Notes under the pieces: model-generated
The model's input: the letters and a program-made list of their open reading frames with translations, nothing else
The model's database searches: none
What the model was told of the DNA's origin: nothing
Part shown: in pieces, positions 34,520-47,000 of the stretch
Position numbering within the stretch: the first letter of the stretch is position 1
Layout of the letters: each line of letters begins with the position of its first letter
Source: Tomocerus qinae
Lineage: Eukaryota; Arthropoda; Collembola; Entomobryomorpha; Tomoceridae
DNA: 64,000 nt
Assembly (NCBI GenBank): GCA_020055645.1
Contig: CM034546.1
Location: forward strand, 59,458,001-59,522,000
Reading direction: 5' to 3'
Program-made: the position numbers and the translations under genes

Positions 34520-36443
34520 CAGTGTACAAAATTTACCACTTTTTAGGCTTTTTTACCATCACAGTGGTAAAAATGCACTTAATGGTAAAAATGCATTTAA
34601 TGGTAAAAATGGTAAATATTAGCGATTGATTAGACAGATTAGTACAAATACACTAGACATCCTAAAATATACGTTTTAAAACTTTATTTTCTATGAAACA
34701 TTTCCAATGAGCCCCTTAATTAATCAAATTAATCTTATTCATTTGATTGTACACCGAATGTTATAAAAACTGTTACTAAAACCAAGATTCCATTTGGTTT
34801 CACACATTTAAAATTGAGATGAACGTGTCAATTTAATTGCAATTAATTTCTCAATCGGCAAGGGTTGTTAGTGCTCCCCTTGGTTGAATCCAACTCTGAT
34901 TGCTAAAAGATTAACTCACGTTGATCTAATTACAAATATTCTGAAACAATTGCCTGAGTTAGAATTCCCTATGGATTCAATTCCCTTAACTGCCCTCATG
35001 GGTAAGAATTTTACTGTTTTGGACACAGAAAAACCCGTCATTCTTCAACCTTCAAACCAAAGACTGGTCTGTTACACAGACGGGCCAAAAATTGACAACT
35101 TAGCTGGATGTGCTGCAATAATTGGTAACATTGATAGTCACATCATGATACAACAATGTTTAGGACAGTATCCTACTGTGTTCCAAGCGGAACTAGTAGC
35201 TATTCTAATGGTTATTTTAAAAATCACTGATCTGAACTGGAGGGATGAGGTAATCATCTACAGTGATTCTCTAAGTACCTTAAAAGCTCTTGAGGCGAAC
35301 TACACAGACTCGGCTCTGATTCTTGAATGCTTCAGAGCCTTGCATATACTTTCCGAAAAGGCATCCGTTACCCTTCAATGGGTTCCCAGTCACACTGGGA
35401 TCATAGGAAACGAAGAGGCAGAATCACTTGCCAAAGAATCAACAAAAATGGCAGTTTTTGATCCTGAACCAATACTGCCTTTTTCTGCACAATGCGTAAA
35501 AACTGTCATCTCAAAATATTTTAATAAATTAAACATTCAAAATTGGAAAAGACGTACAGATTGCAAAACTACTAAATTATTTTTGCCTACACCTTCAGTT
35601 ACGAAAAGTAAATATTTCACAAGTTTGAGTAGAAGAACGCTCAGGGTCTTCACTCATTTAATTACAGGTTTCTCCTCCTTGGCCAAGCATCAGAATCAAT
35701 TGGGGAATCATTCGTCTCCGCTATGCCCTCTGTGCGCAATAAGCGTCGAGACGTCGGTCCACCATGCAGCTGAATGCCCAGCTTTGAGCGAGTTGAGATT
35801 CAAACACCTGAGCAAGTTTCTCATTCATGTGGATGAGTTACCGGGGTTGCCCTTGTCGTCTCTGCTTTCATTTTGTATGTCTGCAGGACGAATGAGTGGC
35901 TTCTCCGAACAGTAAAGCTGTTCAGGGAGTAACTGCAAGTAAGTCCTCGCGGCTTGAGCGGTAGTGTGTCTTTGCTAATCAATAGTATTGATCATACTCT
36001 CCCACTAACACACACACACACACACTGATTGCTAAACACTTAATATTACATAGCGCCTTAATCAACTAAATAAATCATATTTATTTGATTGTACCCCAAA
36101 AGTTATAAAAAATGAAGAAGTATTTGGTATCGCCCGTTTAAAATTGATGCCAATTGAATTGCAATTAATTTCTCAATCGGCAAGGGTTGTTGCGCATTGG
36201 TTGAATCCTACTCTGTTTAATGAACACTTACCAATTTGTGACAACAATGCTCTGCTAAGCCATTTCATACTTTGGCACCGAATTTTATTCAAAATTGAAA
36301 CACGAAATTTAAATGAAACTAATTTTTACCATTTATACCATTAAAAACCACTTACCACTACATTTTAGGTAGTGGTATTTAACGTTAAATACCATTAAAA
36401 ACCACTTACCACTGGTAAGTGGTAAATGGTATTTTGTACACTG
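34520..36443 (-). mobile_element. hAT-type element, family C copy 2, 1924 bp, carrying a non-LTR insertion
   Basis: It starts CAGTGTACAAAA and ends TTTTGTACACTG. A perfect 8-bp duplication AGTATAGA lies at 34512-34519 and 36444-36451. It is inverted relative to 22515-23689. The interior has an internal partial duplication: the stretch with CAATTAATTTCTCAATCGGC and GGTTGAATCC occurs on both sides of the non-LTR insertion (about 34835-34895 and 36150-36215). Confidence 0.93.
34908..36024 (+). mobile_element. 5'-truncated non-LTR retrotransposon (RNase H and C-terminal zinc motif)
   Basis: The flanks are a 12-bp duplication CTGATTGCTAAA (34896-34907 and 36025-36036). The frame is open from the insertion to a stop at 35913-35915. 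It encodes an RNase H domain: VCYTDGPK (first Asp), FQAELVAI (Glu), IYSDSLSTLKAL (Asp) and WVPSHTGIIGNEEAESLA (His/Asp region). It then has a CPLC-x10-H-x4-C type cysteine motif found at the C-terminus of I/Jockey/R1-like ORF2 proteins. The 3' end finishes in (CA)n (36007-36024). The reverse transcriptase and endonuclease parts are missing because of 5' truncation, the usual fate of LINE copies. Confidence 0.88.
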
Positions 36444-36451
36444 AGTATAGA

Positions 36452-36769
36452 CTGCTTAAAAGCATAACTACCTGGAATAAAGTATTTCAACTATCAATGT
36501 CCCAGCCTAACTGTCTTCTAAGAAAAAACTTATCTGTAAATTATCGAATCGGCAACCTGCCTTTTCTTAAGTGATAACATTTAATTAAATTTAGCTATTG
36601 AGAGTCCTTGCTGCTCAGTTTCAATCCTCAGTTTCATCACTCGTATCCAAACCGAAACCCACAGCTATACAATTAATAAATCTCTATAAAAATTTTTGAT
36701 TCTTCTTAACAATAAGCTACAAAAAATTCTATATAATATATAGTAACATCTCTTTTAAACGACTTTAAA
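36452..36769. other. Upstream region of the ionotropic-receptor gene
   Basis: The start completes the split 166-bp repeat. TATAAAAA at 36686-36693 is a candidate TATA box 77 bp before the start codon. Nothing else was identified. Confidence 0.4.
36686..36693 (+). promoter_or_regulatory. Candidate TATA box of the IR-like gene
   Basis: TATAAAAA lies 77 bp before the ATG at 36770. The placement is plausible for a short 5' UTR, but such strings are common in AT-rich DNA. Confidence 0.25.
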
Positions 36770-39256
36770 ATGCCATATTGGAGTATACTTATTATTACTA
36801 CCTTATTACATTTGCTAGTGCCTTCAAATAAAATTCTAACAACAGGCATGTTGGTGAACAGTTATCTCAAACTATACGGTGATTGTAACTTCTATTTAAA
36901 CTTTTCTAATAAATACAAATCTCAATCAGAAACAATATTGATTAAAAATCAATTTCAACAGCCGTGGTTGATCTACTCTGCCAACAAAAACAAAAGTTCT
37001 CAGCAAAGATATAGATCAGTAAACGAAGGTGTGCCAAGAAAAGAAATATGCAGAATTGATATTCTTATCGAACTAAAGAAAAGGGAAATTGTGACAGAAC
37101 TGAATTCCAGAGGAAAAGGACATCGACAGTATAGTTTGTTCTTCATCATTTATTTTAGAAAGAGGCAGCTTAAAGATACTTATAATGACAAAATGTTACA
37201 ATTTAGCCCAAAAATATACATAATTTTCCCATTAAAACCTCAAAACAATGAAATGTCACCAATAAATGTCATTATGATTTATGGAAAAGGAATTATAAAC
37301 CCAATGGGACTTGAGGGCCAACACAAAGCAAATCGATTCAAAATAGACCATTTAAAAGTATTGGTACAGGAAAGTAAAGCTGGAATATTGGTACGAACTG
37401 AACACTGGACGAAATTACAAACCCAATTCCCAAAGTGTAAAGGGGGTTTAGATTTTGTCAATCATGGCTGCGACATATATGAAATGATGGTATCACTTTT
37501 CAGTAGCTACTTCAACATCACTCTGGTCAATAGTCAATATAAGTCACAAAACCAAGAATACTGTGGATATTTTAGTGTAGCAATGGATTTGGACTTATTT
37601 GACGGAAAATGGAAATGGGACAAATTAGTATACATACGTAGTTCAAAGATGGAACTAGCATATTTCACAAACAAAAATCAGTTTGAGCAAAAAAGGATTA
37701 TTGAATGGGTTACTCGAACATTCGACGTGGAATCATGGCTTTTATTATTGATTTCTGTCATAGTTACTGTATTTTGTATTGTTCTTTTATTATTTTCAAA
37801 GCAACAATTTGAAAATATTTTAAAGACATTCGGAAATAAATTTGGGAAAGCAACTTTCGACATATTTTCGCTTTTACTTCGTCAAAGTCCAACTGCTCCG
37901 AATAAAAATCTACATTTACTATTTGCCTTTGTCGGGTTACTTTTTGGATTCTTTTACGAGACTTTAATGTGCTCTGAAGCAGTGTTGTGCAGTGGTTAAA
38001 ACCACTAGTGGTCATAATGGTCATAATGGTCAAAATGGCCCGGTCAAAAAAAATTAAAAAGTGGTCAAAATGGTCAAAATGGACAAAATGCCTGTTTGGG
38101 GTTAATTGAGACCCCAAGGTAGCTTTTACTGCAACAGTAAACAACAAATACAACTTTCTAAAGATTGTAGTTAAAAATGATTAGAGAGTGTCATTCTGTA
38201 GTCTGATGTTAGTAGAACAGTGTTTCATTGGTTTTAGGCCATATTTCATTCTCTAAATATTTTAAATTTCATTTGCTAGCCTAAGTAACTGTATACTGAT
38301 ATTTTGTCCATTTTAGCCATTTTGACCATTTTGACCAGTGGCCCGGTCAAAATGCAAAAAAGTGGTCAACAGTACAACACTGCTCTGAAGTTATTGTTCC
38401 TCCCCGTCAATTGATTATTCAAGATTTCAGAGAACTGATTGAAAAAGAATATAAATTCATGTACCAAAATGACATTTCCGAAAGATATTATCATGCGTAT
38501 TATCCAATATTTGAGAAATATCATTTATTACACCGAATGAATTCATCTTTAGTAAAAAGTGAATTAAAAGACCATTCAGCAGATTGGTGGTATGACATAT
38601 TGATTAAGTATTTCAAGAAAATTGCAATTTCTATAGATCGAGATCGTACCCAGAGCTTCGACGAATTTATTGACCTTATTGACTTAACGGGCAGGGAAAA
38701 TACTTTTTATCTTATGGAAAAAATATTTCCTCCTTCTGTTTTGGATTATTTAATTGCCACCTTTTCGAAAAGTGAAAAGATTATAATTTTAGTGCTGGAA
38801 GAATTTAAAGACCCAATCATGAACATTTTTAAATATTGGAACCTAGAGAACCGAGTGCTTAATGTTGTTGTAAACTCAGATATATTTAAAAGGATTTACA
38901 CTACAGGGGGAGGTTGCTCCTCGGATATAATTCATAATTATTTAGTTCACTTGATGTATGCTGGTATACCTCAAAAATTGACGCACATGTCGGAGTTTGG
39001 ACGGACTAGAATGACTGCGAAATTAAATTCCTTCATTGAATTTAAAAAAAGCGGACCTAAGAAACTTAAATTAGGAGATTTAGAATTGACCTCAGAATTG
39101 TATTTAATTTGTATTTTCTTAAGTACTGTGATATTTTTTATTGAAACGTTTTGGAGAAAAACTTATTGGTGGTGTAAAATGCTGAAATTATCTAAAATTC
39201 GAAGAAAATCTATAAGGGTTTTTGTTTTGGAAAACCTGGGGGCAATAAATAACTAA
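36770..39256 (+). pseudogene. Ionotropic-receptor-like gene (IR) disrupted in its coding exon by a hAT MITE
   Basis: The gene is intronless. Part 1 (36770-37979) has an N-terminal signal-like helix, a divergent extracellular region and half of the ligand-binding domain, the first membrane helix (WLLLLISVIVTVFCIVLLLF), a pore region and the second helix (LHLLFAFVGLLFGFFYETL). Part 2 (38391-39256) holds the second ligand-binding half (VIVPPRQ, DFRELIEKEYKF) and the last helix (ELYLICIFLSTVIFFIETFW). This order (S1, TM1, pore, TM2, S2, TM3) is that of IR/iGluR channels, which act in chemosensory dendrites. Between the parts sits a 403-bp element plus an 8-bp duplication. The insert length keeps the frame, but a stop occurs at 37997-37999, cutting the product to 409 residues within TM2/S2. 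Apart from the insert both parts are open, so inactivation looks recent, or the insertion may be polymorphic. Confidence 0.82.
37980..38382 (+). mobile_element. 403-bp hAT MITE, family A copy 2, inside the IR coding exon
   Basis: The ends are CAGTGTTGTGC and GTACAACACTG. A perfect 8-bp duplication CTCTGAAG lies at 37972-37979 and 38383-38390. It has the same length as 3989-4391, in reverse orientation, and is nearly identical, so both moved recently. Confidence 0.95.
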
Positions 39257-39726
39257 ATATAAAGTCTCAATAATTATATATAAGCCAGGCACGAATTTAG
39301 AGACGGCAAAGGGTATGGCCCAAATTAATTTTGATGATTTTTTGTTCTTTATAATTTTTGTGTATTAGTAGTAGGATTGGAATTTATTTTACATTTTAAG
39401 AGAACTTTTGTGAAAAGTGAAATTAATGAAATATTTGAAATGAATGAAAGGGCTATAATTATAATGTATAATATGTCGCTCTATACGTCTACCATTTGCA
39501 CATGCCAATGAAAATGTGCGTTTTTATGTTTGGTTTCCTTATTTATTATCTCTAGCATGTCACTAATTTCTTGGAAAATTCAAATAATGTCATAGGGAGA
39601 TGGAAAAGTATCAAAATTTCCGTCTTAGAGAAACGAAGACTTCCAACTTGTAGACCATTTTACATTTTGGTTTAAAATGACATGCTGTTTCTTCGATTTT
39701 TAAGATAATTGTACGTATCTTGTAAG
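39257..39726. other. Intergenic stretch downstream of the IR-like gene
   Basis: AT-rich and non-coding on inspection. It ends in the target-site duplication of the next MITE. Confidence 0.45.
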
Positions 39727-40108
39727 CAGAGTTCTATTTTAGCCGGCTTTTTTACATTTTGCCCACCCACCCGGGCAAAAGGGGCAAAGGGGGCAAAAGG
39801 GGTAAAAGGGGCAAAAAGTCTAAATCGTAGTTCATCTACCAAAATAGATGTCGCATCGATGTCTCTTCGTTTATACGTACCTAAAAACAGGCTTACTAGA
39901 ATATCATTAACTCCGAATTTCAATGGCAAACAGTTAGTTTACTTGCGTGAGTTAAGTTTGAAATTTTTTTGTGCTATTTTTAAAACCTTAATTTTACTTT
40001 TGCCCCTTTTGCCCCTTTTGCCCACTAGCCACCTGACATTTTGCCCGCCTACTAGCCACTTTTACCCCCTAGCCACCTAGCCACTACCCACCGGCCAGTT
40101 GAACTCTG
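39727..40108 (-). mobile_element. 382-bp hAT-type MITE, family B copy 2
   Basis: The ends are CAGAGTTC and GAACTCTG. A perfect 8-bp duplication CTTGTAAG lies at 39719-39726 and 40109-40116. GGGGCAAAAG-type repeats occur on one side and CCCCTTTTGCC on the other. Relative to 6135-6393 it is inverted and 123 bp longer. The apparent ORFs across it are repeat translations. Confidence 0.92.
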
Positions 40109-40116
40109 CTTGTAAG

Positions 40117-41020
40117 CTAGTTACTTTAACGTTGTCGAAATCACTATCAACTTGCTTTCCTGTATATCTATTAAAGACATAATAATAAGTATGAAATAAA
40201 AGAAATTTTCTGCTTTGCTTGGTCATAGGAAGCCTCATTCTCATTTCTCTCTCAATACCTGATTCATTTCTCAATCATTTTCATTTTTCTTTTCTTATGG
40301 CTGACAACCTCCTTCATTGTTAAAAAATTAATAAACGGATTTATCTATAAAACTTTAAAAAATAATCAGGAGTATCATAGGAGACACTTTTTGGGCATAT
40401 GGCAAATCAGGAAAACAAAATAAACAAACGCTCTGAAATTAAAATTTATAATTGATTTTCTTACTGGAAGACAATAGACAAACAAAACAACCGTGAAACT
40501 CCAAAGGCAGAGGTATGTTAAAATAATGTATTAATGGTCAATATCTTAAAGATTTAGCTTAATTTAATAAACATTAAGTATCGATGTTCATCTAGTTAAG
40601 TAGTATTGTTATTGTTAACTGTGAAAGATGAATATTCATGTGGCTAGCATTGAGTTTATTTAATTCAAGGACTAACGTATCAACTATTTGTGTTTTCGGT
40701 CCAAATGTTGTTTACCAGTCTGATGCATTGTTTTACCCATTGGCATTGGGCTTCCTTGTTATGATGAAATCGTCGTCAACTCATGGGTTGGGTTGCTAAT
40801 AGGTATACAGGAAGAAATATTTTATTCTTCTCCGTTTGATAAAGCTAATCAACAGAAATATCCAACCAGAAACCACTTAGGGAAACCATTCAAGAAAACT
40901 TAACTATCAAAGTTTATGTAATTTTGTAAAGTATTTCCGTCATGTTACAAAACTAAGTAAATATAATTAAAATAAAACATTCATATTAATTCAATTATAC
41001 ATTTATAAACTTTTAAAAAG
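40117..41020. other. Upstream region of RTK A
   Basis: No exon or repeat was recognised. AT-rich sequence with no clear core promoter. Confidence 0.4.
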
Positions 41021-44000
41021 ATGTCCTGCTTATTCACACAAGTCTGCAGTATTATTTTTTCAGTATTTGTTATCAGTAGTTCAGTATCCCTACCAGAATT
41101 AAAAGTTATCAACGATGGTGTTTATATTACACGTCTGTGCAGTACTCTTTCTAAAAGCAACTCTGTTTCAATAGAATGCGTAGCTCAATTCGTGTACGAA
41201 GACCCTATTTGGGACGTAGAGTGTCATAATGAGACAGGAAAATACATGAGAATAGCCTTCAATCACAAAGATTCAAATTCCTCTTTCCAGCAGAAATCTT
41301 TAATTTGCACATCAACTACACCGTTGCATTTGGATGTTGAATTTGAGGAGGATATCACGGTAACCTCCTTTACAGATGTTCTACAAGAAAAATGGGTTGG
41401 AGATTACATGAATACATCTTCCTACAAATACCGACTACATATACTAATGCCGAATGCTGGATTTCGCGATAACTTTGCTAATAATGGATTGCTGAAATAC
41501 ACCGTTTCATCAAGACAATCGTCAACAAAGGTCGTCATGTTTTTTCAGTTTTATCGGCGTGTGTTAACCTTCTCTATTATTTATAAGGTTATAACAATAA
41601 TGTTAACTGCCGAGAAATATATTTGCATTTTGAAAATTTAGGTATGTCCTCCGATGATGATGTTTACAATATGGTTGGATACACTCCGTTCAAAATTGAA
41701 GGAAAATCAGTGGTAATACCGTGTTACCAGTTTTCAAAAGATGCTTCCATTACCAGCCGCTTTGAACCTTTTTTTGGAGAGCCGGTAAACCATATTTTTA
41801 AAATTTTCTATTTTTACGATTTTCACTGAAATAAAGTAACATAATCCATTCGGATATTTTACAATTATTTTGTTCATTCTCTTTTTCACATTGTTATTAA
41901 AGTATTCTGGAAAATATCACATAATTACATAATTACAATACTATATTTAATTTGAAACTAGTTTAAAAATATAATTGGCTTAATAGGAAGATATTAGTAC
42001 ATCTAGTTATATTTAGTGTTCAAAATATCTAATATTATATCAGTATATCAATGGGTAATGAATTTTTTAAAAATATTTTTTATTATCCACTAATAGATTT
42101 TTAAGGGCTTTTTATAATGAAATGTTGTTTGATGAATTTGTAATATTTTCTCAGGATGTGCTGAGGATTGATACGACGAATAACAACTATGATCCCCTAA
42201 GAGGCATTTCCATTCATCCAAATTTTTCTGCCGGTACTAAAAATGTTGTTGGGAATTACAGATATAATTGCCAGTTTTCCAAAGGATCGAAATCAGCTTT
42301 AACGATAAGCATTAAAGGTAACATTTTTATGCGTTTTATCTTTATTATCCTCCAATTCATATATAATTTTCATGATTTGATATTTCAGATTTTCAATACT
42401 TTCCTGAAACCGTATACATTTTCTTGTCGCATAGTTACTACGATATAAAAACGGGGAAAGTTAATGTTGATAAGTCCATCGACATTTCTTGTAGCAGTAC
42501 CTCAACGAAAGTCAAATTGCAAGATGAAGATGGTGGAAGGATGTAAGCAATTTAACTATATCTTGCTTTTGAGTTAACATCAGCAGTAATATAACTAATT
42601 GTTTGACCTCCATTGTTTCTTAAACTGAACCAAGGTCATTTTGTGTAAATGCGATACAAAATGTAGTTACTTTCTTACAATATCCTTCCTTGCCCCAAGA
42701 GAATAATAGCATTAACAATTTTTTTCCTTTGACAGCATTTCCACAGAAGTGTATGACAATTCTACATTAGCCTTTACTGCATCAACCAAAATAAAAATGG
42801 CAGAATTGTATGAGTACATTCCCATTAGTTGCCGAAATAAGACAGACGACGAGGAGCTGTGGAGCTGGCGTATTTTTGATGAAAGTAAGAACACGAAAAT
42901 AAATTATTGTCAGCCTTCCTTGGTTTATCAACTTCACATTAAACTTAGCGTGGCTTATCCCTGTCAACCAATATTCTCTAAAGTATATACGCAATACATC
43001 AAATGAACTATATTTGTCGCACAGTCTGAATTTAATTCAAATGTTATCTCTGATTATTTAAGTCTTTAAATGCTTGCTTAATGATACACGCTTATTACCT
43101 GATTAAAACGGTATTGACTTTGTCATTTTTAAGTATTTTGGTCAATATTTTATTTAAGAAAGTGAAATACAATAGAAAACGAAAACTTTTTAAAGGTACA
43201 TAAAATAATTACCAGTCCAAAATAGGGATAGAGACAGACTTATTATATTCCCATCTCAATTTTTCCTCGTTTTAGGCAAACAGCGCTTGAAATTTAATGA
43301 AGAAGATGACATTTTCACTTGTTCGACAATTCAATTCACGCCTGTTTTACGTCAATTGGAATGCCTGACAATCACACATTGTGAAATCCTATCTCCGAAA
43401 TGTCTTTCAACGGTATACATATTACTAATATTTCAATATACAATTATCTCCATATTATAATCATATAGACTTGATAGAGCAATAAATTTACCTGTCTATA
43501 TTTATTTATATGTCTGTACATGTGGTAGGGTGACCCCAAGTGCAAAATGCGAAAGCGTTTATGTAAATGCATATTACAAAAAAACAATGGCCACTCTGGG
43601 TTAATATTAGCTTATTTCGAAATTAAACTAAAAGTGTAAACACGAAAATTCGTTAGTAAAATACCCAACACTCTCTTACAAATAATAATATTGTCCCTTA
43701 AGGATAGAAACAGCCTCTATCCACTTTCACATTGGTACAGGAAAAAGCCTATTAACATTTTATGTTTGGTAGAGGAAAAAGCTTACTTATATCAAAACAC
43801 TTGTTATTGGATTTATTAGGCTATTTATGGCACCAAAGAAATTAATTTAGGCTTTTTCCTATACCAAACGAAAAATGGATATTTTTCTTCCTTAAAAAAC
43901 GATATGTTGTTGGTGAGAAATATATCACATCATGTAAATATTCGTAGTTCACAGCACTTAAAGTAGAATGATCTCTGATTTAATTTCATCCTAACCGAAA

Positions 44001-47000
44001 TGTAAACTTCTATTGTATAGCCTACAAAGCTACCTATGAAATATTAAACTATACAATATACCAATGCTTATTATTGATTTTTAGATAGATGAAAGTTTCG
44101 AAGAAGGAGGGCTGCCGTCTTGTGAAGGAAATATAATTGGCACACAAACTGGATCCTGTACTGAAATAGAATCACAAACTATTACATCTTGTAAATTCCT
44201 TCGACCCTTAGATAAAGGAGTTGTACAATGTTATGCTTTTTCGGAAAATCAATTATATTGGGATGTCAAGAAAATTTATTTTAAAGGGTTTGATAATCAC
44301 TTTTGTAAGTTCTAATGCATATCACAATAAATGCATATTAATTATCTTATTCTATAATTTTAACCGGTTCCATAACCACAGCCGTGCAATTGGGTTGATG
44401 ATTTTCTTGGTGTATTAGATATTGAAGATGAGATGGACCAACGGCCGCCATTGAATGCAATTTTGAAAATCAATGGCACAAACATGAAACCGTATTACTA
44501 CACAAATGGAAAATTCTTATTTCGCTGCGAAGCACATTCCTTTTTCTACGACCATGGACTTCGATGGTTTTTTGTTTTCAACAATGGAACAGTAAAGCAA
44601 AACGAAAATGGTAATTCAGCTGTAACAGTATATTATTGAACTTTATAATGTTACTGTACTTTTAACTTTGTGAATCTTTAATGATTTTCAGAGAAAGCTG
44701 TGCAACACATTCAAAAGAACCTGAATCCAGAAAGCACCATTGAAATACTTTTTGGTGATAGCAAAATTGTAAAAATAATTTGTAGTGCTCCAATTATGAA
44801 TTTTAATGAATGGGACAATGTTTCTTTGGATGTGAGCATAATTGGTAATGCGGCCTAAAAATTTTAATATAAATAGTACTTACGGCAAACCTTGTTTACT
44901 TTAACATCCATTCATAAATTCAAAATGTGGGAATGGAATGGAAGATGGGATACTTTGAAGGGCTGTCGTTTAGAAACGTTGTCCACTGCTTTACTAAAGA
45001 TTTCACACGACTATTTATAAAATGAGATGTTGGGAATTGTACTATTACGCACACTACTCACAGTTACAAGTTGAGAGTATTGTTGTCAACAAATTTAATA
45101 ACATTTTATTGGCAATTTATTCCTATAGAATCAACTCCTCCCAAATTTTCAATAAATAATGCAGAAAAATTCTTTAACGAAAACGAGAGTAGTCAAAGCA
45201 TAACCTGCCAAGCAGAGGGAATACCAGAACCAATAATCACTTGGACAAAATCCAACCAGGTTATTAATTAATTTGCTTTTTAGTTTAAAAGTTACGTAAT
45301 ATAATGCTGGGAGCTAATTTCTTAGTGACTCAATTCACTTTTGTGAAATTACAGAAAATAGACGATTCAGTTGTCATTTTAAATGAAAAAACTTTACTCT
45401 TCCCAAAATTTCGTAAAGATTTATTTGGAGAATATATGTGTACGGCAACAAATGTGCTTGGAAGTGTTACGAAAACATTTAAGATAAAAGGTAAGTACCG
45501 GCTTACTTGTTTATTATTGCTCTTGTATTATTTAATCTAATCAGTTATATTATAAATTATAGAAAATGTTAATAACGATAATTAAACAAAATTTGTCCCC
45601 CATTATGTAAAACTGAGACTAACAGAGAATTCTACGTTGTTTGTACAGTTTAATAATATTTTTTTCAGAAACGGTTGCAGATAATACAGTTCTGTACACA
45701 ACTATTATTTCTACTGTGATTATTGCTATTTTGATATGCATATGTGCTTGCATTGTCTACCTTTGGATTAAAAAGGTATTAAAAGGATGACATAATTTGA
45801 CTTAGGTAGCGTATAAATGTGTCTTTGTTTTATAATATTAATGGGATTATTTTTTATGCACAAAAGTATAATAAATTAACTGCATATTTTTGACCTAAAA
45901 CCTAAGACTGTTACTTTAGCTTCCAAAGTACATTTTTCGAGTTACTAAGTAGATTGATAATCAATAATTAATTTTTAACTTTTAGATCCATAAGTACCGT
46001 GAAATGAAAGAAATCATTAGCTTATTAAATGGAACCGAAGACGCTCGATTAAAAATGGCCAACGAAGAAGATGAAACCAAAACTATTGAAATTACAGCAG
46101 AACTTCCGTTTGATGTAGAATATGAAATAAAAAAGAATTCATTCCTAATTGGTTAATTATTTTCCATCTTTTCAACTAAGCATTTCCGCTTCACCAACCC
46201 TTCTATTGTGGGGAAGGGGGTATTATCCACTACTTTTAGTGTGTTTGGTTATTTAATATATTAAAATGATTTAGATACCAATTGTGTCCTTGGTTCTGGG
46301 GAGTTTGGAGAGGTTTTTAAAGGTCAGCTTAATAAAGTGGAAGGATTTGTCGCTTTTAAATCTGTAAAGAGGAATTGTCCTGTTATACATCTCAAATCCC
46401 TGGTAATGGAACTGAAAATTCTGATGTATATTGGAGAAAATGATAATTTAGTAAAACTATATGGAGCTTACAGAGAAGAAATTAACAAAGGTTCGTAAAC
46501 AAAGTATTTTGGGGATAGCGAACTATTTTGAAATTGAAATAGTGATTTACTTAATTGGAGGTTTAACATACGAAGTTTAATTTATTATTCTAATCTATTA
46601 AATTTGTTTTTCTCTATATTTTTGGGTATATAATTTTATTTCACAGGTATACTTTACGTGGCGATTGAGTATTGCGACCTTGGATCACTGCATTCGTATC
46701 TAAGAAATAATAAGCACCTTTTCCTTAAATGTCCGGTAATTAAATTCAACAACGACAATAGTAATGAATACAGGTGGGTAAATAATAAAATAATTAATAT
46801 AGCACTTATAGCGATACAATTTTGCTTTCATTAACTTCATGACAAGACTAAAAAGTAAATGTATCTTTCTTAGCAATGTTAAAAGGGGTGCGAGTAAAAT
46901 TGTAGTTTCCACTACTAACAAACTACATTCGATCAAAAGTCTATTACTATGGTCCTGGCAAATTGCTTCTGGTATGGAATATCTGGCTAGTAAAAAAGTC

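Noticed and set aside
39672..40080. Two ORFs rich in Gly-Ala-Lys or Pro-Leu around 39709-40080
   Set aside because: They are translations of the GGGGCAAAAG repeats of the family B MITE.
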